Source: Nocardia vulneris (GTDB taxonomy: Bacteria; Actinomycetota; Actinomycetes; Mycobacteriales; Mycobacteriaceae). From it: DNA of 64,000 nt. This document shows, one piece after another, positions 16,815 to 24,894 of this stretch. The stretch's first letter is position 1; each line of letters begins with the position of its first letter. The translations under genes and the position numbers were made by a program. The notes beneath the pieces are model-generated. The model was not told the DNA's origin, did not search any database, and worked only from the letters and a program-made list of their open reading frames with translations. The stretch covers positions 62,001 to 126,000 of the forward strand of contig NZ_BDCI01000047.1 in the NCBI RefSeq assembly GCF_001613425.1, read 5' to 3'.

Positions 16815-17747
16815 ATGCGCGTTTTCATCACCGGAGCGTCCGGCTGGATCGGCTCTGCACTGGTCACCGAACTCATCGAGCACGGCCACACCGTCGTCGG
16901 CCTCGCACGTTCACCGCAGTCGGCCGACGCGCTGACCGCGCTCGGCGCCGATGTCGTCCGCGGCACCATCGACGACCTGGACCTCCTACAGGCCACGACT
17001 GTCGCCAGTGACGGCGTCGCCCACCTCGCGTTCAAACACGACATCGCTTTCACCGGCGGATTCGCACAGGCCGCAACGGCTGACCGCGCCGTCATCGATG
17101 CCGTAGGCGAAGCGCTGGCGGGCTCGGGCAAGCCGTTCTCTGTCGCTTCAGGCCTTTTGGGCGTGGCGCCAGGCACGGTGGCGACCGAGCGGGACGGTCA
17201 CGAGGTGAGCATCGTTGCACCAGGGCATCCCGCGGCCGCGCCCATGATGCGCCGCGCCAACGCCGAGGCCACGTTGGCGCTCGCTTCGCGGGGGATCCGC
17301 TCGTCGGTTGTGCGTCTCGCCCCGAGCGTCCACGGAGAACGGGACCAGGGATTCATGGCTTCGATCGCCGGCATTGCCCGGGACAAAGGTTTTTCCGGAT
17401 TCCTCGGCGACGGCTCGAACCGCTGGCCCGCGATCCACCGCTCCGACGCCGCCGTCTTGTTCCGTCTCGCACTCGAACAAGCCCCCGGCGGATCCACCCT
17501 GCACGGATGCAGCGAGCAAGGGGTTCCGATCCGGACCGTCGCCGAAGCATTCGGCAGTCAGCTCGATTTACCGGTCAAGGAAGTGGCCCCCGAGGACGCG
17601 GCGACTCATTTCAGCTGGTTGGCAGAATTCATCGGCCTGGATGCCGCAGCGTCGAACACGCGAACCCGGGAACTGCTGGATTGGGAACCGACCGGCCCCG
17701 GACTCATCGATGATATCGACGCCGGCTACTACACCACGCCCAGGTAA
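16815..17747 (+). CDS. NAD-dependent epimerase/dehydratase-like SDR
   Basis: The 310-residue extended SDR begins MRVFITGASGWIGSALVTEL (the nucleotide site) and uses VGLARS as the cofactor loop. SVASGLLGVAPG replaces the usual Ser/Tyr region, and IHRSDAAVLFRLALE is the typical C-terminal motif. The classical YxxxK is not obvious, as in many actinobacterial homologues. The ATG at 16815 follows GAGGAGA. An earlier in-frame ATG at 16791 lies in the operator. It is controlled by the divergent TetR regulator. Confidence 0.85.
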   Translation: MRVFITGASGWIGSALVTELIEHGHTVVGLARSPQSADALTALGADVVRGTIDDLDLLQATTVASDGVAHLAFKHDIAFTGGFAQAATADRAVIDAVGEALAGSGKPFSVASGLLGVAPGTVATERDGHEVSIVAPGHPAAAPMMRRANAEATLALASRGIRSSVVRLAPSVHGERDQGFMASIAGIARDKGFSGFLGDGSNRWPAIHRSDAAVLFRLALEQAPGGSTLHGCSEQGVPIRTVAEAFGSQLDLPVKEVAPEDAATHFSWLAEFIGLDAAASNTRTRELLDWEPTGPGLIDDIDAGYYTTPR

Positions 17748-17797
17748 ATCCAACTTGCGCCGGACCTTATTGATGCAGAAGCCCACCTGCGACCCGG

Positions 17798-18388
17798 TCA
17801 GCGAGTCCCGAGGGCAGGAAGTTCCCTGATTCCGATCTCGAATCCGGGCACCGGAGTTCCGATGTCGCCGCGATACTGGGCGATCGGCCCTTCCAAGACG
17901 AAGGCGATGGGTACCTTCCGCTGCCGAGCGGTCAGCCCGAGGTGCCCTAGCCCCAAATAGACGCCAGGGCTGAGAGTTCGCAGTTCGTCGACGGCGCGCA
18001 AGGCCCCGAGAGGAGACCGGAAGGCACCATAAACGAGCTGAAAAGCGGGTCGGGCATCGTACCTGGAGGGTGCGACGAGTGTGCGCATCGGATACAGCCG
18101 GGTGGGCCGACCCAGCACTGTCATCGCGTTGTATCCGATGCCCTGCGTCGCCGTTTCGGGCCGAAATGCCTTGGCGTGCCAATGATGTATCGGCACGGAG
18201 ACCCCGAGGCGGGCAACGAACTCGACCAACCGGCTATCGGCATGGACCATCGTGCGAACGTATTCGCCGTCGAGTTCGGAAATCTGCGGTGCTTCCAGCG
18301 ACCGGAACTTCTCGATGATTTCACTTAGCGGCAAGCCGTCCAGCCGTCTGCCGGCGGCGCCGTCTTGCGGTGAAGTGGAGACTTCCAT
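17798..18388 (-). CDS. Hypothetical protein, unrecognised family
   Basis: 196 residues from an ATG preceded by GGAGGG. It is soluble with mixed alpha/beta composition. Notable parts are LDGEYVRTMVHADSRLVEFV, PIHHWHAKAFRPETATQGIG, and a C-terminal VPIAFVLEGPIAQYRGDIGT. The GxG and FVLxGP patterns suggest a lipocalin-like or small-ligand barrel, but I cannot name the family. A near-perfect 13-bp inverted repeat lies 16 bases upstream of its start, so it is probably repressed by a regulator not present next to it. Confidence 0.6.
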   Translation of the reverse strand: MEVSTSPQDGAAGRRLDGLPLSEIIEKFRSLEAPQISELDGEYVRTMVHADSRLVEFVARLGVSVPIHHWHAKAFRPETATQGIGYNAMTVLGRPTRLYPMRTLVAPSRYDARPAFQLVYGAFRSPLGALRAVDELRTLSPGVYLGLGHLGLTARQRKVPIAFVLEGPIAQYRGDIGTPVPGFEIGIRELPALGTR

Positions 18389-18403
18389 GTTCAACCCTCC
18401 CGT

Positions 18404-18436
18404 GTGAACGATGATTGAAATGTAATCACCGTTCAC
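18404..18436. promoter_or_regulatory. Operator-like inverted repeat
   Basis: Arms GTGAACGATGATT (18404-18416) and AATCACCGTTCAC (18424-18436) match at 12 of 13 positions around a 7-base spacer. The repeat is upstream of the minus-strand gene starting at 18388. The size and symmetry fit a TetR or GntR site. Confidence 0.65.
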
Positions 18437-18980
18437 AGTATCCGCAAGAGCCTGCACGCCGTCGACACCCCCGATTCGCCAGGACGCCGTCGAGGCGTCA
18501 GCCGATCGGCGGTGGAGCCGGCGCGGTCAGGAACCGAACGCCTCCAGGACCGCCAGCAGTGTCGACGCCTGGTGATTACCACCGAAAGTCGTTGTGCCCC
18601 GCCATCGAAACCGTCGCGGTGCACCTCCGAATGAGTGCCGGATCAGCGTGACAATTCGGGCTGGAGCATGGTCACACAAAGGGGCCGCTGCGTCGCCGCG
18701 CCCGTGCAGGCGGGCGCGGCGACGACCAGCGTGAGCCCGGCAACACGAAAGGGCTCGCCGACGAGCTACCCACACCTCAGCACGTCAAACAAACGGCCCG
18801 CAGGCCCGTCTGAGCGGGCCGAGATGATTCAGCGCGTCGCCCGCCTCGGACGGACCATCCGCAATCGGATATTTCACGACGGTTGTTGTACCGCAACCTA
18901 TTTCATCGACTCAGTGATTGCGTCGCAGCCGTGCACTCCCGCGACGTCCCTCGGTCCTGTTCCGGTTCGCTGTCGCCATA
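18437..18980. other. Gene-poor spacer
   Basis: About 540 bases without a convincing gene. This is where a divergent regulator for the operator at 18404-18436 would be expected, but no HTH-like sequence is visible in any frame. Confidence 0.45.
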
Positions 18981-19847
18981 TCAGGTCGGCGAGTCCGTTC
19001 GCCGGAGGTGTTCGAGGACGAGGCTGCGGACAGGCTCGACGTCGGCCAGGAGACCGTGCCCCGCGCCGGGAAGGATCACCGTGTGCGCCCCGGCGCGCCG
19101 CGCGGCTTCCGCGGCCACCGCCGAATCGTGCACCTGGCTCGCGCCGGCCAGGGCGACGAGAGTCGGGACCGGCAGGTGCGGCAGCGCGTCCGGCAGGTGC
19201 GGGTGAACGATCGGTGAGGCCGGAAAGTGCGCGGCTCCGTGCGCGAGCAGGTCCAGATATGCCTCTACATGTGCCGGTCCGCTACCGGGGGCGCCCGGTG
19301 TCAGCATCGCGCGGGCATCCTCGAAAGTCGGGTGCGGGTCGCGGTTGCGGCCGAACTCCTCGAATTCGGGACTGAGCCCGGCGAAGACCAGCGGCGGATC
19401 GAGCAGGACCAGCCGCCGCACCCGTTCGGGATGGGCGAGCGCGAACCGGAACGCGAGGTGCCCGCCCAGCGACTGACCGCACAGGTCGGCGGCGGGGAGC
19501 TCGAGCAGATCGAACGTTTCCGCGAGCCAATCCACGAGATCGTCCATGCTGGTCAAGGGCGCGCCGGTGTGTCGGCTGCGGCCCGGCTCGCCGATGGTGT
19601 CCACCGCCCGCACGTGATGCTCCTCGGCCAGCGAACCTACTACCGGATACCACATTCCGGCTGTCCCGCTATATCCGTGGAGCAGGACCAGCGACCGCGC
19701 CGCCGTCGGACCTGCAGACGTGACTCGTGTCGTGCCGTACCGACCCGGGAGATCTACCGTCTCGGCCGGTACCGGCCAAGATGACATCACCGTGTCGTAG
19801 GCCGCGAAGTAGGCTTTCTCCAGCTCAGGGGTGGCGAAAGCAGTCAT
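18981..19847 (-). CDS. Alpha/beta hydrolase
   Basis: The 288-residue protein has a standard alpha/beta hydrolase fold. The oxyanion motif is VLLHGYSGTAGMW, the nucleophile elbow is CGQSLGGHLA (Ser), and the His is in LPGAGHGLLADVEP. It probably hydrolyses a small ester or lactone. The ATG at 19847 has GGGGAG upstream. A tandem direct repeat lies about 150 bases upstream. No operon partner suggests a substrate. Confidence 0.87.
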   Translation of the reverse strand: MTAFATPELEKAYFAAYDTVMSSWPVPAETVDLPGRYGTTRVTSAGPTAARSLVLLHGYSGTAGMWYPVVGSLAEEHHVRAVDTIGEPGRSRHTGAPLTSMDDLVDWLAETFDLLELPAADLCGQSLGGHLAFRFALAHPERVRRLVLLDPPLVFAGLSPEFEEFGRNRDPHPTFEDARAMLTPGAPGSGPAHVEAYLDLLAHGAAHFPASPIVHPHLPDALPHLPVPTLVALAGASQVHDSAVAAEAARRAGAHTVILPGAGHGLLADVEPVRSLVLEHLRRTDSPT

Positions 19848-20267
19848 CGCGCACTCCCCGACTCGACACTGCTGCGCTCGCCCACAAGGGGACGGGCATG
19901 CGGCGCGGCGCAAACCTCCGCTCGGCTCGGGCGGTCCCCAGTGGGTGCTTCGACGGGCTTCGACCGACTGGTCATTCTCACCACTCCTTTTCCAAGTCAA
20001 CTGTATTATGTCAGCTGTATTGAAAAAGGGGAACAGGTCGGGTGCCGAAACACGCGAGCTCTCACGAAGTGCGTTGCGGACCGCCAACGGTGAGCTTGCC
20101 CTCGAACCAAGCCCAGTTTCGCGAGCGCGTGCTGAGAGCGCGTCGTGAAACGCCTTCCGACAAGCCGTTCGAGCTCGGCACCGGCATTAGGTGCCGATCG
20201 TCGTCGAGCGTTGACCGCTACGGCGGATCACCGTCCACCTCCCTGCTGACGACCTTCTCTACCCGTG
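19848..20267. other. Promoter spacer without genes
   Basis: About 420 bases between the hydrolase start and the end of the AlaRS-like gene. No coding frame is recognised. It contains the direct repeat at 19998-20021. Confidence 0.4.
19998..20021. repeat. Tandem direct repeat, regulatory candidate
   Basis: CAACTGTATT (19998-20007) and CAGCTGTATT (20012-20021) lie 14 bases apart, start to start, in otherwise GC-rich DNA upstream of the alpha/beta hydrolase. The A/T content also makes it a possible promoter. Confidence 0.4.
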
Positions 20268-21455
20268 TCAACCGACATCGGCTCCAGTGTTCAGGTACAC
20301 CAACAGATCACGGGGCAGGCCGTGGGTGTCGTGCAGATAGCGGTAATCGTCTTCGGTCAGGGGGCGTCCGTTGAAACGGCTGCGGGACAGTACCTTTCGT
20401 CCGCGCTGGAGCATTCGGTCGAATTTGCGTTCCTCGTCGAGAAGTATGGCGCGCACTTCGCGGGGGTGGACGGATTGCCGGAAGTGCTCGAGGGTGTGTT
20501 CGACCAGCTCTATCGGCAGGTCAGACAAGGTCCGGGTCGGATCGTCGCGCCACAGCGTGGTCAGGGTGCGGCGGATCAAACGGCGGAGTACGTGACCGCG
20601 GCCGGACGGGGACGGGGTGACCAGATCGCCGAGGACGACGATGCTCGATCGCAGATGGTCCGAGAGCAATCGCAGCGACCGTTCGTCCAGCGGGCCCCAG
20701 AGTCGGGGCAGGGCGGTCCGCCAAGGTTGGAAAACGTCGATCTCGAAGACGGACTGCGTGTTTCGCAGGATGCGCACCAGCCGTTCCAGGCCCAGCCCGG
20801 TGTCGATGCCAGGCCGGCGCAAGGGTTCGAGGCTGCCGTCGGGATGCCGGACGTATCGCATCATGACGTGATTCCACACCTCCACCCACCGTTCATCGGA
20901 TGTCGGTGTGCCTCGCGGCATTTCGTCTCCCGTCCAGACGAAGATCTCGGAATCGGGTCCGCAGAGTCCGGTCGGACCGTTGGACCACCAGTTCTCGTCA
21001 ATGGTCGGTTCGACCGGCAACCCCAGTTCATCGCATGTGCGCCACGACTGATGGTCAGGCTCGACGTGTTCGTCACCGCCGAACACCGTGACGTGCATCC
21101 GGCCGGGATCGATGCCGAACCCGTCGCGCAGCAGCTCGAATCCCCAACGCAGGCTTTGCGGTCCGTCGTAGTCGCCGAGCGACCAAGACCCGAGCATCTC
21201 GAACACGGTGAGATGGGTGTCGTCGCCGACCTCCTCGAGATCGGTGGTGCGCAGGCAGCGTTGCAGCCCGGTGAGCCGCCGGCCCAGCGGGTGGGGGTTA
21301 CCCATGAGATAGGGGGTCAGCGGGTGCATCCCGGAGGTGGTGAACAGCACCGGATCCCCCGGCGCGGGAATGAGCGATCCGCCCGGCGTGAGTTCGTGCC
21401 CACGTTCGCGGAAGAAGTCGAGGAAGGTTCGAACAGTCTGTTCTGTCGTGATCAC
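20268..21455 (-). CDS. Stand-alone alanyl-tRNA synthetase catalytic domain
   Basis: The 395-residue class II synthetase corresponds to the N-terminal half of AlaRS only. It has TTSGMHPLTPYL, CLRTTDLEEVGDDTHLTVFE (motif 2 region), GPTGLCGPDSEIFVW, WNHVMMRY and motif 3 GIDTGLGLERLVRIL, then part of the tRNA-binding helical region, ending LYDTYGFP-like as YLHDTHGLPRDLLVYL. The editing domain and the C-Ala oligomerisation domain of full AlaRS (about 870-890 residues) are absent. Motifs look intact for alanyl-adenylate formation, but no editing is possible in cis. Start: GTG at 21455 with GGAG upstream. It is preceded by an alanine-rich leader peptide. The role is unknown: a resistant or regulatory paralogue, or a supplier of Ala-tRNA to a biosynthetic enzyme. 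Confidence 0.85.
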   Translation of the reverse strand: MITTEQTVRTFLDFFRERGHELTPGGSLIPAPGDPVLFTTSGMHPLTPYLMGNPHPLGRRLTGLQRCLRTTDLEEVGDDTHLTVFEMLGSWSLGDYDGPQSLRWGFELLRDGFGIDPGRMHVTVFGGDEHVEPDHQSWRTCDELGLPVEPTIDENWWSNGPTGLCGPDSEIFVWTGDEMPRGTPTSDERWVEVWNHVMMRYVRHPDGSLEPLRRPGIDTGLGLERLVRILRNTQSVFEIDVFQPWRTALPRLWGPLDERSLRLLSDHLRSSIVVLGDLVTPSPSGRGHVLRRLIRRTLTTLWRDDPTRTLSDLPIELVEHTLEHFRQSVHPREVRAILLDEERKFDRMLQRGRKVLSRSRFNGRPLTEDDYRYLHDTHGLPRDLLVYLNTGADVG

Positions 21456-21480
21456 GGTGGTTGCTCCATCGGTGGGAATC

Positions 21481-21586
21481 GACCGGAAGCGACCGCAGAT
21501 GGCAAGTCCTGCAACAAGACCCACGCGTGCCAGCGGACCGTTTCCGGTCAGCTGACATGGGGAGAAGGTCAGGCGGCAGCGACCGG
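21481..21586 (-). promoter_or_regulatory. Probable ribosome-mediated attenuator
   Basis: In the transcript, CCGGTC inside the leader codons (21586-21581) can pair with GACCGG just after the leader stop (21549-21544). GACCG (21549-21545) can instead pair with CGGTC (21540-21536) across a GAAA tetraloop. A further CCGGTC lies at 21486-21481. These pairings exclude one another, as in classical attenuators. There is no U-tract, so control could act on translation or through a Rho-like step. Confidence 0.5.
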
Positions 21587-21637
21587 CGAGCTCAGAGCTC
21601 GTGCGGCCGCGGCAGCGATTCGCGAATTGACCTTCAT
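21569..21637 (-). CDS. Alanine-rich leader peptide
   Basis: A 22-codon frame on the same strand as, and about 110 bases before, the AlaRS-like gene: MKVNSRIAAAAARAL, then SSPVAAA, stop. Nine of 22 residues are alanine, including a run of five using four different GCN codons. It is followed by mutually exclusive hairpins. This is the layout of amino acid attenuation leaders such as trpL or hisL. The hexamer TACAGT at 21649-21644 is positioned so that the mRNA could start at or next to the ATG (leaderless). Confidence 0.65.
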   Translation of the reverse strand: MKVNSRIAAAAARALSSPVAAA

Positions 21638-21643
21638 GGACGC

Positions 21644-21649
21644 ACTGTA
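21644..21649 (-). promoter_or_regulatory. Possible -10 element for the leader transcript
   Basis: TACAGT on the minus strand fits the actinobacterial TANNNT -10 pattern and ends six bases before the leader ATG. No good -35 hexamer is visible. Confidence 0.35.
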
Positions 21650-22296
21650 ACAACCGGACCGTGCAGAGCACGACCGAATATCGGCCGGTGAAGTGATCGG
21701 CACCTACGCCGATATGAGCTGCACCGACTTGCCCCAGAGGAGCGGCCGACCACCCACGCCGACCATGCCAAGCCAGCGGACTACCCCGTAGTCCCGCCGA
21801 CACCAGCCGTACATTCGTTTCTTCTCCCCCGAGACCATTGCCCCATCTTGCGTATCCCCGCATTCTGCCGCGCACGTCATCGCCCCGGTCCGCACTCAGA
21901 CTTTCCGTAGAATGCGCGGAAGTCTCATGGGTATTGTGAGCTGTTCGATGACATCATCGAATTCGGCCGCCGCGCACCTTCATCCGTCCGCTTCTATTTC
22001 GATGGGACGTTTCTCTATCCCCGAACGGCATTGTCACCAGCGTCCGACAAGTTCGCACATCGGACTGATACGCTTCTTCTCGTAGAAAACATTCCGGCGG
22101 ACACCGCCGCAGGCGGCAGGAGACGACACCGAATGAGGCCGACATCAGCTAGACGCCAACGAGAGTGGCGTGCGCCGACATCGGCCGGCGGCCGCACTGC
22201 CTCAGGTCACTGAACCTGCGATCCCGGCACGTTCACGTCAGCCCGCCTTCCGCTTATCATGAATGAATTAACGTAACTGAGAGTAAATCGGACCAT
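21650..22296. other. Intergenic spacer
   Basis: About 650 bases between the leader and the next TetR gene. No recognisable coding frame and no strong structure. Confidence 0.4.
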
Positions 22297-22944
22297 ATGG
22301 CAGACGTCAATCGCTTGCAGCGCACCTACCGCTCCCCGGTGCGCGAGGAGGCTGCGCGGCGCACCCGAGACATCGTGGTGCGAGCCGCGATGCAGGTGTT
22401 CGCGGAACGCGGATACGCCGGCGCCACCATTGACCAGATAGCGACCTATGCCGGCGTCTCCCGTCCGACGGTGTTCGCCGCGGGGAATAAAGCACAATTG
22501 TTCGCGCTCGCCCGCCAATACGTAGACAACGACGGTGATGTCACCGAAGCCGATTCGACGATGGCGCAGATCCTCACGATCGACGACCCCCGTCGGCTGC
22601 TCGAGCGGTTCGCCACGCACACGGCCGCGATCATGCGGCGAGCGCGGCCGTTGCAGGCAGTACTGGAGCAGGCCGCAGGCACCGATCCCGAGCTGGCGGA
22701 ACTCCTGAAATCGACGCAGCAGCAACTCCTCGAGACGGCCGGTAGCGTCGTGGCCGCCGTCGCGGCGGCCCGATCGTTGCGCCGGGGGATTTCACGCCGC
22801 ACGGCCACCGACGTGCTCTGGTTGCAACTCCAGTACACGAACTATCAGCGCCTGGTCGACGAACGCGGCTGGAGTCACCGGGAATTCGAGCGGTGGCACG
22901 CTACGGCGATGATCGCCGCCCTGCTCGAACCGAGCCACGAATAG
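22297..22944 (+). CDS. TetR-family regulator
   Basis: The 215-residue protein has an N-terminal HTH (ATIDQIATYAGVSRPTVFAA) and a helical ligand domain (RRLLERFATHTAAIMRRARP and onward). The domain type is common in actinobacterial TetR proteins next to SDRs. It is convergent with the SDR at 22996-23781, so the pair may be functionally linked, although no shared promoter exists. Confidence 0.88.
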   Translation: MADVNRLQRTYRSPVREEAARRTRDIVVRAAMQVFAERGYAGATIDQIATYAGVSRPTVFAAGNKAQLFALARQYVDNDGDVTEADSTMAQILTIDDPRRLLERFATHTAAIMRRARPLQAVLEQAAGTDPELAELLKSTQQQLLETAGSVVAAVAAARSLRRGISRRTATDVLWLQLQYTNYQRLVDERGWSHREFERWHATAMIAALLEPSHE

Positions 22945-22995
22945 CCATCCGCGCCGCCGCTGCAGGCCATCGTCGCTCGGAAGCGCCGATTTACG

Positions 22996-23781
22996 CTATA
23001 AGGCAACACCTTTCACTGGCTCCGTAAAACCAGCCGACGGACGGCGCTCCGCCGCGCCCGCTTCGCCATTCATGGTCAACAACGCACCGTGCACATGAGC
23101 GGCCCGGTGAGAGACGAGAAACCGGATGGCTTCCGCAACCTCCGCAGGCCCGCTATCATCCTGCGGTAACTCGCCCGGACGCAGCGTCCGGGGCGGAGCG
23201 AACAAGTCGCCGGGATCCACGAAATTGACCCGAACCCCACTCGGCCCGTACTCGTCCGACCACGACCTGGTCAACTCGACGAGCGCCGCCCGCGCCGCCC
23301 GAGCCCAGCCATTATCCGGCTTACCCGCCCGAGCACCGAACCCGCCGACGTTGACGATCGCCCCCGCGCCGCGTGCGGCCATCGATGGGGCGAGCGCCCC
23401 CGCCAACAGCAAAGGCATCCGCACATTCAGATTGAACACGATGTCGAACACGTCCTCGGTCGATCCGTAATCGACTTCCCCGGCGTTGTTGACCAGCACC
23501 TGCACCGGAACACCCGACAACAATCGGTCCATCTCCCCGATCAACCGAGGCGCGGCCGCAGGATCCCAGAGATCTGCCACCAGATCGACCGCCCGTCCCC
23601 CGGACCACTCGATCAATTTGCAGGTCTCCGCCACGCCGGTGCCGTCGTGACCGCAAGCCAGCACCGAGTATCCATCCTCGGCCAGCCGCAATGCGGCCTC
23701 CCGCCCGATGCCACCCGCCGAACCGGCCACCACTGCCCACCCACCCCGCTTCCGATTATCCCCCACCAAGGCTTCAGCCAT
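22996..23781 (-). CDS. Short-chain dehydrogenase with altered catalytic residues
   Basis: The 261-residue SDR has an intact cofactor motif (VVAGSAGGIGREAALRLAED) and the NNAG structural motif (VLVNNAGEVDYG). Where YxxxK is expected the sequence reads WARAARAAL after GKPDNG, so Tyr appears as Trp and Lys as Arg. The conserved Ser is replaced in the strand NVGGFGAR. Normal SDR chemistry is unlikely; it may be a binding or regulatory protein. The start at 23781 has AAAAGGAG upstream. A perfect AT-rich palindrome lies about 115 bases upstream. Confidence 0.8.
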   Translation of the reverse strand: MAEALVGDNRKRGGWAVVAGSAGGIGREAALRLAEDGYSVLACGHDGTGVAETCKLIEWSGGRAVDLVADLWDPAAAPRLIGEMDRLLSGVPVQVLVNNAGEVDYGSTEDVFDIVFNLNVRMPLLLAGALAPSMAARGAGAIVNVGGFGARAGKPDNGWARAARAALVELTRSWSDEYGPSGVRVNFVDPGDLFAPPRTLRPGELPQDDSGPAEVAEAIRFLVSHRAAHVHGALLTMNGEAGAAERRPSAGFTEPVKGVAL

Positions 23782-23896
23782 CCGACGTCATCTCCTTTTT
23801 GCTTGCGTCGCTTGGTGACTCCGTCCGCCACCGCCGGCGGCACATGTGCGCGAAGGCTGGGGTAGGAGAACAGGTCCACGTCATGAATGTTGCATC

Positions 23897-23908
23897 GTTA
23901 ATATTAAC
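23897..23908. promoter_or_regulatory. AT-rich palindrome GTTAATATTAAC
   Basis: Perfect 12-bp palindrome upstream of the minus-strand SDR, in DNA much richer in AT than its surroundings. It is a candidate operator or Lsr2 nucleation site. Confidence 0.45.
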
Positions 23909-23970
23909 CTGTCAACACTTGAAGTAGCCCTAGGCATACAAGACGCACCACCAGCCGCGCAGGCGCTCAA

Positions 23971-23991
23971 CAACAGTATTATCGTATTATC
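23971..23991 (-). repeat. AT-rich dyad, copy 1
   Basis: Read on the minus strand, this 21-bp element matches the one at 24537-24557 in 18 of 21 positions, with the same orientation. The core on the plus strand is AGTATTATCGTATTATC, preceded by CAAC. Confidence 0.5.
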
Positions 23992-24536
23992 ATTCTGGAA
24001 TCGTGCCCCCGCTCGTCCTCGACCCTCCGCGAAGTGAATCCGCCCCGCGATCACGATCGTGCGGTTCATGGACCCTTTCCCAGGACTTGCGATGCGCGTG
24101 CACCACACACGCACTAGAGCGAAACTGGCCGATGACGCGGCCTGCGATCGCGTGCCGAGATCGAGACAAGAAGCGAGATCGCCGACGCACCGGACACGTT
24201 GTTCGGCGCGCTACGCAGGTCCAGCCGCACAGGACGCCGAGCCGTCCCGGTGATCCGGCGACACCTGGCTAAACGACGCGGGTGAGCACCGAAAACGCCG
24301 GCGCGCCATACCGCCCGGCCCAGCGACTCCGCACGCGAAGCAGCCTGCCGACAGCCAGCGGGCACACTGTGATTACTACAGCCCGGAGAGAACAAGTCTC
24401 GGCGAACCCGGCGACCCACGGCCCGTCCCGACAAACAGCTCGACACGACGCACATCGCGGCGACGATGTCGATCCCGCCGCGCTCGGGCCGACCGCTCGA
24501 TCTCATCACTCCATCGATAGCGCGCCAAGACTTGAC

Positions 24537-24557
24537 CAACGGTATTATCGTAATACC
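24537..24557 (-). repeat. AT-rich dyad, copy 2
   Basis: Contains the 17-bp dyad GGTATTATCGTAATACC (7-bp perfect arms), preceded by CAAC on the plus strand. It is a second copy of the element at 23971-23991, 566 bases away. Likely binding sites of one regulator. Confidence 0.5.
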
Positions 24558-24802
24558 AACTCGGGTTCGCGCGAGGCCTGCGGCGGGACGCATGCAGGGC
24601 GGATCGTCGCCCGGCTACCGACTCCGCGGCCGAGCACTTCCCCTCACCGAACACGAACGAGGCCGAACTCGTACAGGCACTCACCGCACACCACACATGG
24701 ACCCCGAGGTTCGGACGTTTACATCGGTCTTGAAAATTACACTTTACCCGAAGTAATCTCAATCGTGTGAACCGGCTGGTATCAACAACTTCGGCAAGCT
24801 AG

Positions 24803-24823
24803 AAGGATGTGTCCCACATCCTT
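24803..24823. promoter_or_regulatory. Hairpin/operator before STAND locus
   Basis: Perfect 9-bp arms AAGGATGTG / CACATCCTT around TCC, about 70 bases upstream of the GTG at 24895. There is no T-tract, so an operator is more likely than a terminator. TAGCAT at 24882-24887 could be a -10 for a leaderless mRNA beginning at the GTG. Confidence 0.5.
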
Positions 24824-24894
24824 GCGCCGCCGGCTGAAGCCAAATAGATTGCGCGCCAACGACGGGTAGCGGCCTCTCGGGTAGCATCGGCCAC

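Larger units (their letters stand above)
23782..24894. other. 1.1-kb gene-poor, palindrome-rich region
   Basis: No frame of either strand looks like a protein; the longest are Arg/Thr/Pro-rich and lack motifs. The region holds the 12-bp palindrome GTTAATATTAAC (23897-23908), two copies of an AT-rich dyad (23971-23991 and 24537-24557) and a hairpin at 24803-24823. It separates the SDR from the STAND locus. An RNA gene is possible but nothing specific is recognised. Confidence 0.45.

Noticed and set aside
18527..18775. Minus-strand open frame of 82 codons in the spacer after the operator
   Set aside because: No start signal and no recognisable fold; too short to support as a gene.
21456..21568. 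T-box riboswitch before the AlaRS-like gene
   Set aside because: I looked for the conserved T-box bulge and a specifier loop and found neither. The leader peptide explains the region better.
20265..21650. Plus-strand open frame opposite the AlaRS-like gene
   Set aside because: Antisense shadow; the minus strand carries all class II synthetase motifs.
24282..24770. Possible 162-residue protein in the gene-poor region
   Set aside because: Arg/Thr/Pro/His-rich, no hydrophobic core, no ribosome binding site and no motif.
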